From the NCBI GenBank assembly GCA_018715595.1, contig DVLI01000019.1, forward strand, positions 1 through 64,000: a stretch of 64,000 bases of DNA, given 5' to 3'. How positions within the stretch are numbered: the first letter of the stretch is position 1; the number at the start of each line of letters is the position of its first letter. The notes under the pieces are model-generated. The model did not search any database. It was not told the DNA's origin and was given only the letters and a program-made list of their open reading frames with translations. Made by a program: the position numbers and the translations under genes. The stretch comes from Candidatus Caccoplasma merdavium (GTDB taxonomy: Bacteria > Bacteroidota > Bacteroidia > Bacteroidales > UBA11471). Positions 15,955-24,247 of this stretch are shown piece by piece.

Positions 15955-17175
15955 TTATTCATATCGTATGGCTTCGATGGGGTCGAGGTCGGCCGCCTTC
16001 TTGGCGGGATACCACCCGAAGAATACGCCCGTCACGGTGCACACGGCAAAAGAGAGCACGACACTCCACGGTTGAATGAAGATGGGCCAGTGGACCACGC
16101 TTTTTACAATCCAGCTGGCTCCGCAACCCAATATCACGCCGATGATACCGCCTGTGATGCTGATGAGGACGGCCTCGATGAGGAATTGAGAGAGAATGTC
16201 GATGCCGCGGGCTCCTACGCTCATGCGCAGACCGATTTCGCGGGTACGCTCGGTGACGCTCACATACATGATGTTCATGATACCGATACCACCCACGATG
16301 AGCGATATGCCGGCAATGCACGCCAGCAGGGTGGTCATGAGGTCGGTGGTCGAGTTGAGCATGGTGCTGAGTTCTTGTTGCGTGCGTATGGTGAAGTCGT
16401 CCTCGTCGGTTTCTTTGAGTTTATGTTCCCGGCGCAGGATTGTGCTTATCTCCTCGGTGGCATAGTCGGTCATGTCTTCGGAGAGAGCCGAAGCAAAGAT
16501 ACCTTGGAGGTAGGTTACGGCAAGCAGGCGTTTCATCACGGTGGAGTAAGGGGCCAGCACGATGTCGTCTTGGTCTTGTCCCATCGAGTTGTAACCTTTC
16601 GATTTGAGAACGCCGATGACACGGAGAGGCACTTTGTTGAATCGGATCACTTTCCCTATCGGGTCGCTCCCGTCGGGGAACAGGTTGTCGACGATGGTTT
16701 TCCCGATGACACACACCTTGGCCGAGGTTTGTATGTCGGTCTCGGTAAACATGCTTCCGTCTTCGATTTTGAGTTGGCGTATGTCGAGGTAATCCAGTCC
16801 TACTCCGCTGACCGATGAGGGATAGTTGTTGTTGCCGCAGATGAGTTGTCCCGATGACGAGACGTTGGGGCTGATACCCGAGAGGAATTTTGTCTCGTTG
16901 CGCAAGGTCTCGTAGTTTTCGAGTTTGAGGGTTTGCATCTCCGAGGGGTCGCGACGCACACCGCCTCTCATGTCGCCACCGGGGTGAATCATAATCATGT
17001 TCGACCCCATTTCCGAGATTTGCGCCTGGATACTTCTTTTCGACCCTTGTCCGATGGCCAGCATGGTGATGACCGAAGCCACACCGATGATGATGCCCAA
17101 CATGGTGAGGAAGGCCCGCAACTTGTTGTTTGCAAGGGCCCGCAAGGCTATTTTGAAGAGATTGGTTACATTCAT
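15955..17175 (-). CDS. macB: MacB-like ABC transporter permease
   Basis: A 406-residue permease with one N-terminal membrane helix (FLTMLGIIIGVASVITMLAIG), a large periplasmic MacB_PCD domain (residues about 45-250) and three C-terminal membrane helices containing the FtsX motif (GIMNIMYVSVTERTREIGLRMSVGA). This is the mechanotransmission-type transporter that works with a periplasmic adaptor and TolC to expel drugs, peptides or siderophores from the periplasm. The ATPase is a separate upstream gene here, instead of fused as in E. coli MacB. Substrate unknown. Confidence 0.9.
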   Translation of the reverse strand: MNVTNLFKIALRALANNKLRAFLTMLGIIIGVASVITMLAIGQGSKRSIQAQISEMGSNMIMIHPGGDMRGGVRRDPSEMQTLKLENYETLRNETKFLSGISPNVSSSGQLICGNNNYPSSVSGVGLDYLDIRQLKIEDGSMFTETDIQTSAKVCVIGKTIVDNLFPDGSDPIGKVIRFNKVPLRVIGVLKSKGYNSMGQDQDDIVLAPYSTVMKRLLAVTYLQGIFASALSEDMTDYATEEISTILRREHKLKETDEDDFTIRTQQELSTMLNSTTDLMTTLLACIAGISLIVGGIGIMNIMYVSVTERTREIGLRMSVGARGIDILSQFLIEAVLISITGGIIGVILGCGASWIVKSVVHWPIFIQPWSVVLSFAVCTVTGVFFGWYPAKKAADLDPIEAIRYE

Positions 17176-17183
17176 AGGGCAGA

Positions 17184-17930
17184 TTATTCTTCGTCGTTTT
17201 TAGGCAAGGCGGCCAAGGCTTCCTCGGCCGAGAGTATCTTGGGGTTGGGGGTATCTTCGATGACGTGTCCGTCGCGCAGTCGAATGGTGCGGCTGCTGTA
17301 TTGCGACAACTCGGGGTTGTGCGTTACGAAGATGATGGTGCGGCCTTCGCGATGCAGTTTTTGAAAGAGCACGAGTATCTCAAACGAGGTGCGGGTGTCG
17401 AGGTTCCCGGTCGCTTCGTCGGCCAGTATCACGGCCGGGTTGTTGACCAAGGCACGGGCTATGGCCACGCGTTGCATCTGTCCGCCCGACATTTGGTTCG
17501 ACTTGTGTTCGAGTCGGTCGCCCAGTCCTACGGCCTGCAAGGCTTCGATGGCACGACGGCGTCGTTCTGCGGCACTTACGGCGGCGTTATACATCAACGG
17601 TAACTCCACATTTTCCACGGCGGTGGTTTTGGGCAGCAGGTTGTAGTTTTGGAACACAAACCCGATTTTGCGGTTGCGCAGTATCGCACGGGAAGGTTTG
17701 CTCATGGTGCGCACGGCAATGCCGTCGAGCAGATATTCTCCGCTGGTTGGGGTGTCGAGGCAGCCCAAGGTGTTGAGCAAGGTCGACTTGCCCGAGCCCG
17801 ATGTTCCCATGATGGTGACAAACTCTCCTTCGGTGATGGTGAATGAGACACCCCGCAGGGCGTGTACGGTTTCGCCACCCACTTTGAAGTCGCGTTTGAT
17901 GTTTTGTAATTCGATGACTTTTTTGCTCAT
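17184..17930 (-). CDS. MacB/LolD-type ABC transporter ATP-binding protein
   Basis: A 248-residue ATPase of the MacB/LolD class. Walker A GTSGSGKST (about 42-50), LGCLDTPTSGEYLLDG, Q-loop FVFQNYNLLPKTTAVENVELPLMY, signature MSGGQMQRVAIARALVNNPAVILADEATGNLDT. The ENVELP and GNLDT segments are typical of the type VII ABC family. It lies 8 nt before the MacB-like permease gene and 15 nt after the adaptor gene, giving a complete tripartite exporter. Confidence 0.93.
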   Translation of the reverse strand: MSKKVIELQNIKRDFKVGGETVHALRGVSFTITEGEFVTIMGTSGSGKSTLLNTLGCLDTPTSGEYLLDGIAVRTMSKPSRAILRNRKIGFVFQNYNLLPKTTAVENVELPLMYNAAVSAAERRRRAIEALQAVGLGDRLEHKSNQMSGGQMQRVAIARALVNNPAVILADEATGNLDTRTSFEILVLFQKLHREGRTIIFVTHNPELSQYSSRTIRLRDGHVIEDTPNPKILSAEEALAALPKNDEE

Positions 17931-17945
17931 GACCGGCGGACTTGA

Positions 17946-19151
17946 TTATTTGCTGTTTTTCTTTTTGTCTCTGGGCGGACCGGGCATGAAGGGACTGCGT
18001 TCAACGTCGCTGCCGGCGGCTTCGGCTTGTGGGGTGCTGCCCATAACCGCCTCTTCGACGATAACCAAGCCTTCATCTACGCCGCTGAGAATTTCGGTCA
18101 TGATGCCGTTGCTGATGCCGAGTTGTACCGGGTGGGCGGTGAAGGTGTTTCCTTCGCGTGTCCATACTTTGTCGGTACCTTCACAATCGACGACGATGTC
18201 GGTCTTTTCGATAAGCGGATATTCCGGGGTGAAGCGCAGGGCGCGGGCGGGAACACTCAGCACGTCTTGTTTGTCGAGAATGTAGATGGTGACGTTGGCT
18301 GTGAGGCGCGGTTTGAGTTTCAGGTCGGGATTGGGAGCCGAGATGACGACTTCGTAGGTGATGACGCTCTCGTCGGTCGTGCTGGTCGAACTGTTGGTGC
18401 TGCCCAGTCGTATCTGGGTCACGCGGCCTTCGAACACATCGTTGGGGTAGGCATCGACGGTGAAACTTACCCGTTGGCCTTCGGCCACACCGCCTATGTC
18501 GGCTTCATCGACGTCGGCCACGACTTGCATCTGTGTGAGGTCGGCGGCAATGTTGAAGAGGGTAGGCGTTTCAAATCCCGAAGCCACGGTTTGTCCCTCC
18601 TCTACATCACGGCTGATGACGATGCCGTCGATGGGCGAGGTGATGATGGCGTAGGAGAGGTTGCGTTGTGCTTTGGCCAATGCGGCTTTGCTGCTTTCGA
18701 GGGCACTTTTGGCTTTGAGGTAATTATACTCCGAATCGTCGTATTCTTGCTCACTGATGAGGTTTTGCTCAAAGAGACCTTTGTTGCGTTCGAAGTTTTT
18801 CATCTGGTATTTGTATTCGGCCAGGTTGCCGTCGTAGGTGGCTTGTGCCGAAGCCAGTTCGCTTTCGAGGGTTACCTTGTCCATTTCGGCGATGAGTTGT
18901 CCTTCTTTCACAACCGAGTTGTAGTCGACATAGATTTTGTCGATGATACCCGATACCTGGGTTCCGACTTCTACCTCGGTCACCGGTTCGATGGTACCGG
19001 TGGCGGTTACCGAGTTGGAAATGTCGCTGCGTCCCACGGCTACGGTGGCATAGGAGAGCTTGTTGGTGCTCCCCGAGTTGCCGAAGAGGTATTTGCTTCC
19101 CACGGCGACAATGATAATCACGATGATGGAGATGATGATTTTCCGTTTCAT
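17946..19151 (-). CDS. macA: MacA-like periplasmic adaptor (HlyD/RND MFP family)
   Basis: A 401-residue inner-membrane-anchored adaptor: one N-terminal membrane helix (IIISIIVIIIVAVGSKYLF), a lipoyl half-motif (VTEVEVGTQVSGIIDKIYVDYNSVVKEGQLIAEM), a coiled-coil hairpin (about residues 85-170), the second lipoyl half (ITSPIDGIVISRDVEEGQTV), a beta-barrel and a membrane-proximal domain. It bridges the ABC transporter to the outer-membrane TolC channel. It ends in a short charged tail. It is the second gene of the operon, 25 nt after tolC. Confidence 0.9.
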   Translation of the reverse strand: MKRKIIISIIVIIIVAVGSKYLFGNSGSTNKLSYATVAVGRSDISNSVTATGTIEPVTEVEVGTQVSGIIDKIYVDYNSVVKEGQLIAEMDKVTLESELASAQATYDGNLAEYKYQMKNFERNKGLFEQNLISEQEYDDSEYNYLKAKSALESSKAALAKAQRNLSYAIITSPIDGIVISRDVEEGQTVASGFETPTLFNIAADLTQMQVVADVDEADIGGVAEGQRVSFTVDAYPNDVFEGRVTQIRLGSTNSSTSTTDESVITYEVVISAPNPDLKLKPRLTANVTIYILDKQDVLSVPARALRFTPEYPLIEKTDIVVDCEGTDKVWTREGNTFTAHPVQLGISNGIMTEILSGVDEGLVIVEEAVMGSTPQAEAAGSDVERSPFMPGPPRDKKKNSK

Positions 19152-19176
19152 ATTGAAGAGAGATTATATATTCCGA

Positions 19177-20538
19177 TTAGAGGGTGATGGGTTTGTTTTG
19201 ATAGATGTTGAGCAGCAGGCGGTTGAGTATGGCCATGTACTTGGCTTGCAGTACTTGCTGTTCGGCCGAGAGCAGGTTGTTTTTCTCGGTGAGCAGTTCG
19301 AGCGTGTTGGCCATGCCGCGGTTGAATTTTTCCTGAATGAGGTCGTAGCTGGCTTGTGAGGCTTTTACCTGTTCCCGGGCCGAGACATACTGCTCTTGGG
19401 CGGCTTTCACGTCGAGGCAGAGGTTCTCGATGTCGCTCAGGAGTGTTTTTTTTGTGCTTTCGAGTTCGAGTTCGGCCGTGGTGGCGGCGATACGGGCTTT
19501 GGAAACGGCCGAGCGGGTATCGCGGTTGCTGTAAATGGGGATAGAAAGCGAAAGCCCTATCGACTCGCTGAGTTTGTTTTTCATCTGGCTGCCTGTCTTT
19601 CCGTCGCTGGTCGAGAGGTGTCCCGTGCTGACGCCGGCCGAGAGGGAGAGGCTGGGGTAATATCCGCTTTGCGCGCTTTTGATGTCGAGTTTGGCGGCCG
19701 CGATGTTCAGCTCGCTATATTTGATGCTGGGCAGGCACAGCAGGGCTGTCTGGTAAATCTCGTTGAGTGAGGCAATCGGGGTGAGCACATCGGTGGCATC
19801 GAGCTCGGGCGTTTCTATTTCGATGGTCTCGTCGATGCCGAGTTCGAGCAGTTGTTTGAGGGTGAGAATGTTTTGGGCCAATGTGTTTTGCGAAACGACC
19901 AGTTGGTATTTGTCGTTGCTGTATTGCGATACCAGTTGGGCGTAATCGCTTTCCGAAAGCGAACCGGCGTTTTTCAATTTTTCGCCTCTCTCGCATTGAG
20001 CTTTCGATACCTCGACGGTGTTTTCGTTGATGCGCACCGATTCTTGGGCGTAGAGGATTTGCAGGTATCCGGTTACGATGGCCGACTCGATGTTGTCGAA
20101 GGTTTCTTCGAGGGAAGCGTTTTGCATCTCTTCGGCAATTTTGCTCGATTTTACTTGGTTGAGCAGTTTGCCGCCGTTGAAGAGGGTAAGCGAGCTGCGC
20201 AGGTTGTAGCTGCCTGAGAGTTGATTTTTGTCGCTACCGCTGTTTCCGGTGATGATGTAATTGTCGAGGTCGTTGCCGGTAGTTTCCTGAAACGGCGTGT
20301 TGGTGTACTGATAGCTCACTCCGGCCGAGAGGTTGGGAAAGAATTTGGCTTTGGCGTTTTTGGTGTCGATTTGGCTGCTTTCGAGAGAAAGTCGGCTTTG
20401 TTTCAACTCGATGTTTTGCTCATAGGCATATTGCAAGCAGTCTTCGAGACTCCACGTTTGAGTTTTTTCCTGAGCCGAAACGGTTCCTGCTGTGAGGAGT
20501 ATTCCGGTGGCAAGGGCGAATAGACGTTGATGTTTCAT
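19177..20538 (-). CDS. tolC: TolC-family outer-membrane efflux protein
   Basis: A 453-residue outer-membrane channel with signal peptide (MKHQRLFALATGILLTAGTVSAQ) and the duplicated OEP helical repeats (ECLQYA-type start WSLEDCLQYAYEQNIELKQSRL; second half beginning around LNEIYQTALLCLPSIKYSELNIAAAKLDIKSAQ). First gene of a six-gene operon: TolC, adaptor, ATPase, permease, kinase, regulator. A promoter with a good -7 box lies just upstream. Confidence 0.92.
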   Translation of the reverse strand: MKHQRLFALATGILLTAGTVSAQEKTQTWSLEDCLQYAYEQNIELKQSRLSLESSQIDTKNAKAKFFPNLSAGVSYQYTNTPFQETTGNDLDNYIITGNSGSDKNQLSGSYNLRSSLTLFNGGKLLNQVKSSKIAEEMQNASLEETFDNIESAIVTGYLQILYAQESVRINENTVEVSKAQCERGEKLKNAGSLSESDYAQLVSQYSNDKYQLVVSQNTLAQNILTLKQLLELGIDETIEIETPELDATDVLTPIASLNEIYQTALLCLPSIKYSELNIAAAKLDIKSAQSGYYPSLSLSAGVSTGHLSTSDGKTGSQMKNKLSESIGLSLSIPIYSNRDTRSAVSKARIAATTAELELESTKKTLLSDIENLCLDVKAAQEQYVSAREQVKASQASYDLIQEKFNRGMANTLELLTEKNNLLSAEQQVLQAKYMAILNRLLLNIYQNKPITL

Positions 20539-20558
20539 AGCGTTTGTAAATGATGCGA

Positions 20559-20590
20559 CAAAGGTAGTGAATCTCTTTTTCCCCGGCCAA
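20559..20590 (-). promoter_or_regulatory. promoter of the tolC-macAB-two-component operon
   Basis: CAAAGGTA (20559-20566) is TACCTTTG toward tolC; CCAA (20587-20590, TTGG on the minus strand) lies 20 nt further as a one-mismatch -33 element. The leader is about 15 nt. Confidence 0.6.
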
Positions 20591-20656
20591 CTATATTATA
20601 GAGAAGCGATTTTTTTATCGACGAATCACTTTTTTTTCTCGGCCAAGGTAAAAAAT

Positions 20657-20689
20657 GACAAAAACCGCCCTGTGGGGACGGTTTTTGTC
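20657..20689 (-). terminator. terminator of the AspT/YidE-type transporter gene
   Basis: GACAAAAACCG pairs with CGGTTTTTGTC (11 bp), with a further CCC/GGG pair in the loop. It lies 16 nt after the transporter stop codon and before the tolC promoter. Confidence 0.7.
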
Positions 20690-20705
20690 GAGATTGATGG
20701 GTGTT

Positions 20706-22385
20706 TTATACAAAAATGAGTATGAGTAATTGCGCTGTCAATACCCTGAGGAACATGGTCAACGGGTAGACGGTGGAGTAGGCCACGGCCGGGGCATCGT
20801 TGCCCGAAACCTTGTTGGCATAAGCCAATGCAGGGGGGTCGGTCATACTGCCCGAAAGCAGACCCATGATGGTGAAATAGTTGAGTTTGTAACGCCAACG
20901 GCTGATGATGCCAATGATAATCATGGGCAGGAAGGTGATGAGGAAACCCCACAAAACCCATAACAGACCGTCTCCGGTGAAAACTGTTTTGGCAAAATCG
21001 CCACCGGCTTCGATGCCGACGCTCGCCAGGAAGAGGCAGATGCCGATTTCTCGTAGCATAAGGCTGGCACTTGTCGAGGTGTAGGTGACCAGTTTCATCT
21101 TGTGGCCGAAGCGTCCAATGAGAATGGCCACAACCAGAGGGCCTCCTGCCAAGCCCAGCTTCATCGACGAAGACATGCCGGGTATCGACAAGGGTATGCT
21201 TCCCAATAATATACCAAGGAATATTCCCACAAAAATGGTAATCATGTTCGGCTCGTTGAGTCGTTTCATCGAGTTACCCAGTCGCGAGGCCAGGCGGGCG
21301 ATGTCTTCTTTCCGGCCCACGACGGTGAGGCGGTCACCCATTTGCAGTTCGAGGTTGGGCGTGACGAGCAGGTCCACACCGGCACGGTTCAGGCGGGTGG
21401 CATTCAGTCGATAACCCATGCGCAGGCGCAAAGAACCGATTGTGCGACCGTTGTATTCGGGTTTGGTGACGACGATTCGTCGGGAAACGATGGGTGAAGG
21501 TATGGCTTCCCAGTCCATCTCCACGATGGGACCGATAAATGCCTTCATGGCGTCTTCGTCTTCTTCCGAGAGGACGATGAGCAGCAGATCGTCTTTTCCG
21601 ATGACGGTGTTGTCGTCGGGTATGATGACCTCACCATTTTTCTGCACGCGGGAGACGACAAAGTTGCGGTCGATGAGTAGGGCCAGTTTTTCGAGCGTGC
21701 GGCCTACGATGAGCGGGTTTTCTACCTTGTAGGTGAGAATGTGGGGAACCAGTGTGCTGGCCTCTTTCTCGGCTTCGAGCCGTTTGGTCTCGTTCTCGTT
21801 GTTGATGCGGAACAGGTAACGGATAAGAATCATCGAGAGGATAATACCGATTACGCCGAGAGGGTATGCGGCGGCATATCCCGAAGCAATTTCGGGCACT
21901 TCGGCGAGTTTCCCGTCGAAATGCAACTGAGAGAGGGTTTGTTGTGCGGCACCGAGTCCCGGCGTGTTGGTTACCGCACCTGACAGGATACCTACCAGTT
22001 GGGGCATTGATATCCGGTCGTTGGCGATGGCATATATGACGCAAACAACCGCGATGTTCAGGACGACAACACCCAAGGCCAACATGTTGAGTTGCATGCC
22101 GCCTCGTTTGAACGAGGAGAAGAAACCGGGACCTACTTGCAAGCCGATGGAATAGACAAAAAGTATCAGTCCGAATTCTTTGGTAAAGTGAAGTATGTTC
22201 TGTTCGGCGGTGAACCCGAAATGGCTCACAAACAGCCCCACGAACAATACGAAGGTTACGCCCAACGATACCCCGAAGATTTTCAGTTTCCCCAAATACA
22301 CGCCCAGTGCGATGACGAAGGCATAGAGGATAACCGTGTGGGCTACCGAGTTGGTCGCAAACAACAGATTTTGAATCCAGTCCAT
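20706..22385 (-). CDS. AspT/YidE/YbjL-type transporter with two RCK_C domains
   Basis: A 559-residue membrane protein of the aspartate:alanine exchanger (AAEx/YidE) superfamily. Two sets of about five membrane helices with the duplicated AspT/YidE motif flank two cytoplasmic RCK_C (TrkA-C) domains in the middle ([33 protein letters not shown] and [25 protein letters not shown]). The motif [12 protein letters not shown] and [31 protein letters not shown] are typical. The start at 22385 ([13 protein letters not shown]) opens directly into the first helix; the upstream extension of the frame is not protein-like. Substrate unknown. A -7 box (TACCTTTG) with a TTTC 19 nt upstream lies at 22494-22524. 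Confidence 0.85.
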   Translation of the reverse strand: MDWIQNLLFATNSVAHTVILYAFVIALGVYLGKLKIFGVSLGVTFVLFVGLFVSHFGFTAEQNILHFTKEFGLILFVYSIGLQVGPGFFSSFKRGGMQLNMLALGVVVLNIAVVCVIYAIANDRISMPQLVGILSGAVTNTPGLGAAQQTLSQLHFDGKLAEVPEIASGYAAAYPLGVIGIILSMILIRYLFRINNENETKRLEAEKEASTLVPHILTYKVENPLIVGRTLEKLALLIDRNFVVSRVQKNGEVIIPDDNTVIGKDDLLLIVLSEEDEDAMKAFIGPIVEMDWEAIPSPIVSRRIVVTKPEYNGRTIGSLRLRMGYRLNATRLNRAGVDLLVTPNLELQMGDRLTVVGRKEDIARLASRLGNSMKRLNEPNMITIFVGIFLGILLGSIPLSIPGMSSSMKLGLAGGPLVVAILIGRFGHKMKLVTYTSTSASLMLREIGICLFLASVGIEAGGDFAKTVFTGDGLLWVLWGFLITFLPMIIIGIISRWRYKLNYFTIMGLLSGSMTDPPALAYANKVSGNDAPAVAYSTVYPLTMFLRVLTAQLLILIFV

Positions 22386-22493
22386 TGTAATAATTTGTAT
22401 ATAAGAGTTTTGTGCAATAAAAACAAGATTGCCCCGCTTTTGTTCCGCTGCCGAGTAAAAACGGGTATGATGATGCTTTCGAATTTTGCCCCG

Positions 22494-22524
22494 CAAAGGT
22501 ACGAGTTTTCTCTTTATTTCGAAA
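22494..22524 (-). promoter_or_regulatory. promoter of the AspT/YidE-type transporter
   Basis: CAAAGGTA (22494-22501; TACCTTTG on the minus strand) and GAAA (22521-22524; TTTC) are separated by 19 nt. The leader is about 100 nt. Confidence 0.55.
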
Positions 22525-22631
22525 GGGAGGTCTTCGGGTTTTTATACAAGAAATTACTTGTTTTTTGTTTTTTTTCTCCAATTCTGCCGGGAATGTGTTA
22601 TTTTTGTCTTTGTGTATCGAAAAATAGGATT

Positions 22632-23024
22632 ATGGACCAAGTTATGCGATGGGCGATTATCAGCATCGGTTCGAATGTGCCCGACAAAGAGTGGCGAGTA
22701 GCAAGTGTGTGCAAGGAGTTGGAATCTTATTTTTGTGCATGGGAAGCCTCGACCCTCTACACGACCCCCGCGGTAGGTCGTTGCACGGGGTTGCCCGACT
22801 ATTGTAATGCCGTGGCTCGAATCGCGACGACCGACGATTATGATAGGCTCAAAGCCTTTTTCAAGCAGAAAGAGGCGGAGCAGGGGCGCCGGCATGACTC
22901 GACATTGCCTGCACTTGTCCCCCTCGACATCGATATTGTCGTGTGGGAAGGAACGGTGTTGCGCCCTCGCGATATGGAACAGGAATATATGCGCATCGGG
23001 CTTCGGCAGCTTGGTTTGCTTTGA
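22632..23024 (+). CDS. folK: short FolK-like 2-amino-4-hydroxy-6-hydroxymethyldihydropteridine diphosphokinase
   Basis: A 130-residue HPPK-type protein of folate synthesis. It begins MDQVMRWAIISIGSNVPDKEWRV, matching the family start (xxxIGSNxG), continues ALYTTPAVG-like STLYTTPAVGRCTGLPDYCNAVARI and ends in the catalytic VPLDIDIVVW, equivalent to the RxxDLDIL motif that binds Mg-ATP. It is about 30 residues shorter than typical HPPK, lacking part of the C-terminus after the metal site. Met codons at 22632 and 22644 are both possible starts. A -7 box (TATTTTTG, 22599-22606) lies 25 nt upstream. Confidence 0.75.
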   Translation: MDQVMRWAIISIGSNVPDKEWRVASVCKELESYFCAWEASTLYTTPAVGRCTGLPDYCNAVARIATTDDYDRLKAFFKQKEAEQGRRHDSTLPALVPLDIDIVVWEGTVLRPRDMEQEYMRIGLRQLGLL

Positions 23025-23055
23025 GACCTGGGACGCTTTTGTTTGGAACCAGTAG

Positions 23056-23097
23056 GTAAAGAGAGGGCATCGAAAATTTTCGATGCCCTCTCTTTAC
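23056..23097. terminator. bidirectional terminator between folK and btuG
   Basis: A perfect palindrome of 2 x 21 nt (GTAAAGAGAGGGCATCGAAA and onward, centre AAAATTTT) between convergent genes, with T9 on the right side. Confidence 0.88.
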
Positions 23098-23122
23098 TTT
23101 TTTTTTATGATATGAGAGCGGT

Positions 23123-24247
23123 TCAATATTTCAAGGCAAAGTGAGCCGGGCTGACGCCTGTGTCGGCTTTCCATTTGAGGGTGCCATCGGGATTGAAGCA
23201 GAAGATGGTGCCACTGTTGGTGTAGTCACCGGCATCGGTGAGATATACCTCTTTTGTATCGGGGTTCACGGCCATGCCATAAAGACTTGTAATGGGAGTG
23301 CCGTCGGTAACGAAAGTGGCCGGAGATACTTCGCGGGTATTCAAGTCGATGGTATGGTAGGTGTAGGTATAGGCGTTGGTGGTGTTGCTCCATTCCGACG
23401 AGTAGGCGTAGGCCGTGTCACCCACGATGCAGAAGTCGCTGGCTCCGATGTTGAGCGTGTCGACAACATGGTTGCTTTGGGTGTCGATGACATAAAGGTT
23501 GGCCGGTATGTCGAAATAGTTGCCTTGTGAGCTTACATAGAGGTGTCCCTTGTTGTCGGCTTTTACCCTGAACGGATTTATGCCCACGGTGATTTCGCCG
23601 GTTACGGTAAAGTGGTCAAGGTCGATAACCGAAACCGTGTTGTCATATCCTGTGTGCAAGCCTCCTGAGTTGGCCACATAAAGGGTGCCGTTGACGACAG
23701 CCAGTTCTTCGGGTTGGTAGCCGACGAGTACCGAGTCGACGACGGTAGCCGTTTGGGTATCGAGTTTATACACGGCACCGAGCACTTCTCCGTTGCCCCA
23801 GCTGGCACCCACATACGACGAGACATAGGCATAGTTGCCGTCGAAGCAGATGAAACGTCCGTTGGGAATGTCCACTTCGGCAATGTGCTTGGCGCTGTCG
23901 GCCGTCATGATTTCGACTTTGTGAGAACCGTTCATGACCGCGTAGAGACGGCCGTTGTAGATTTTCAGGTCATTGCCCGTGTCACCGAGTTCTTTGATGA
24001 CGTTCGGGTTGCGTTCGGCATAGATGTTGCTGCTGTAAATACCCGTTTTTACGTCGAAGTAGTCGAGTGTGGAGTTGTTGGCTCCCCATTGGCCTTCGTT
24101 GAGCAGGTAGAAACCGCTCAGTTCCTGGTCTGAGCCTTCGGTCACATTGCTGTTGTTCGAGCCGATGATGTCGTTGTCGTTGTCGTCGCGACAGCTGCTC
24201 ATGATGGCGAGCAGGCAGAGTGTCGATAAGAGAAAGATTTTTTTCAT
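23123..24247 (-). CDS. btuG: BtuG-like cobalamin-binding surface lipoprotein (beta-propeller, DUF5074/YncE)
   Basis: A 374-residue lipoprotein (MKKIFLLSTLCLLAIMSSC, lipid on Cys19) followed by an acidic Asn/Asp linker and a seven-bladed beta-propeller of the YncE/DUF5074 type (repeats such as NGRLYAVMNGSHKVEIM, VNGTLYVANSGG, VSVIDLDHFTVTGEI). In Bacteroides BtuG proteins of this architecture sit on the outer face of BtuB and bind vitamin B12 with very high affinity. Here its ATG overlaps the stop codon of a TonB receptor gene that is itself behind a cobalamin riboswitch, which strongly supports the BtuG role. The assignment is by architecture and context. Confidence 0.82.
   Translation of the reverse strand: MKKIFLLSTLCLLAIMSSCRDDNDNDIIGSNNSNVTEGSDQELSGFYLLNEGQWGANNSTLDYFDVKTGIYSSNIYAERNPNVIKELGDTGNDLKIYNGRLYAVMNGSHKVEIMTADSAKHIAEVDIPNGRFICFDGNYAYVSSYVGASWGNGEVLGAVYKLDTQTATVVDSVLVGYQPEELAVVNGTLYVANSGGLHTGYDNTVSVIDLDHFTVTGEITVGINPFRVKADNKGHLYVSSQGNYFDIPANLYVIDTQSNHVVDTLNIGASDFCIVGDTAYAYSSEWSNTTNAYTYTYHTIDLNTREVSPATFVTDGTPITSLYGMAVNPDTKEVYLTDAGDYTNSGTIFCFNPDGTLKWKADTGVSPAHFALKY

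Noticed and set aside
23056-23097. 42-nt perfect palindrome as an operator
   Set aside because: It lies between convergent genes and is followed by a T-run; a bidirectional terminator explains it.
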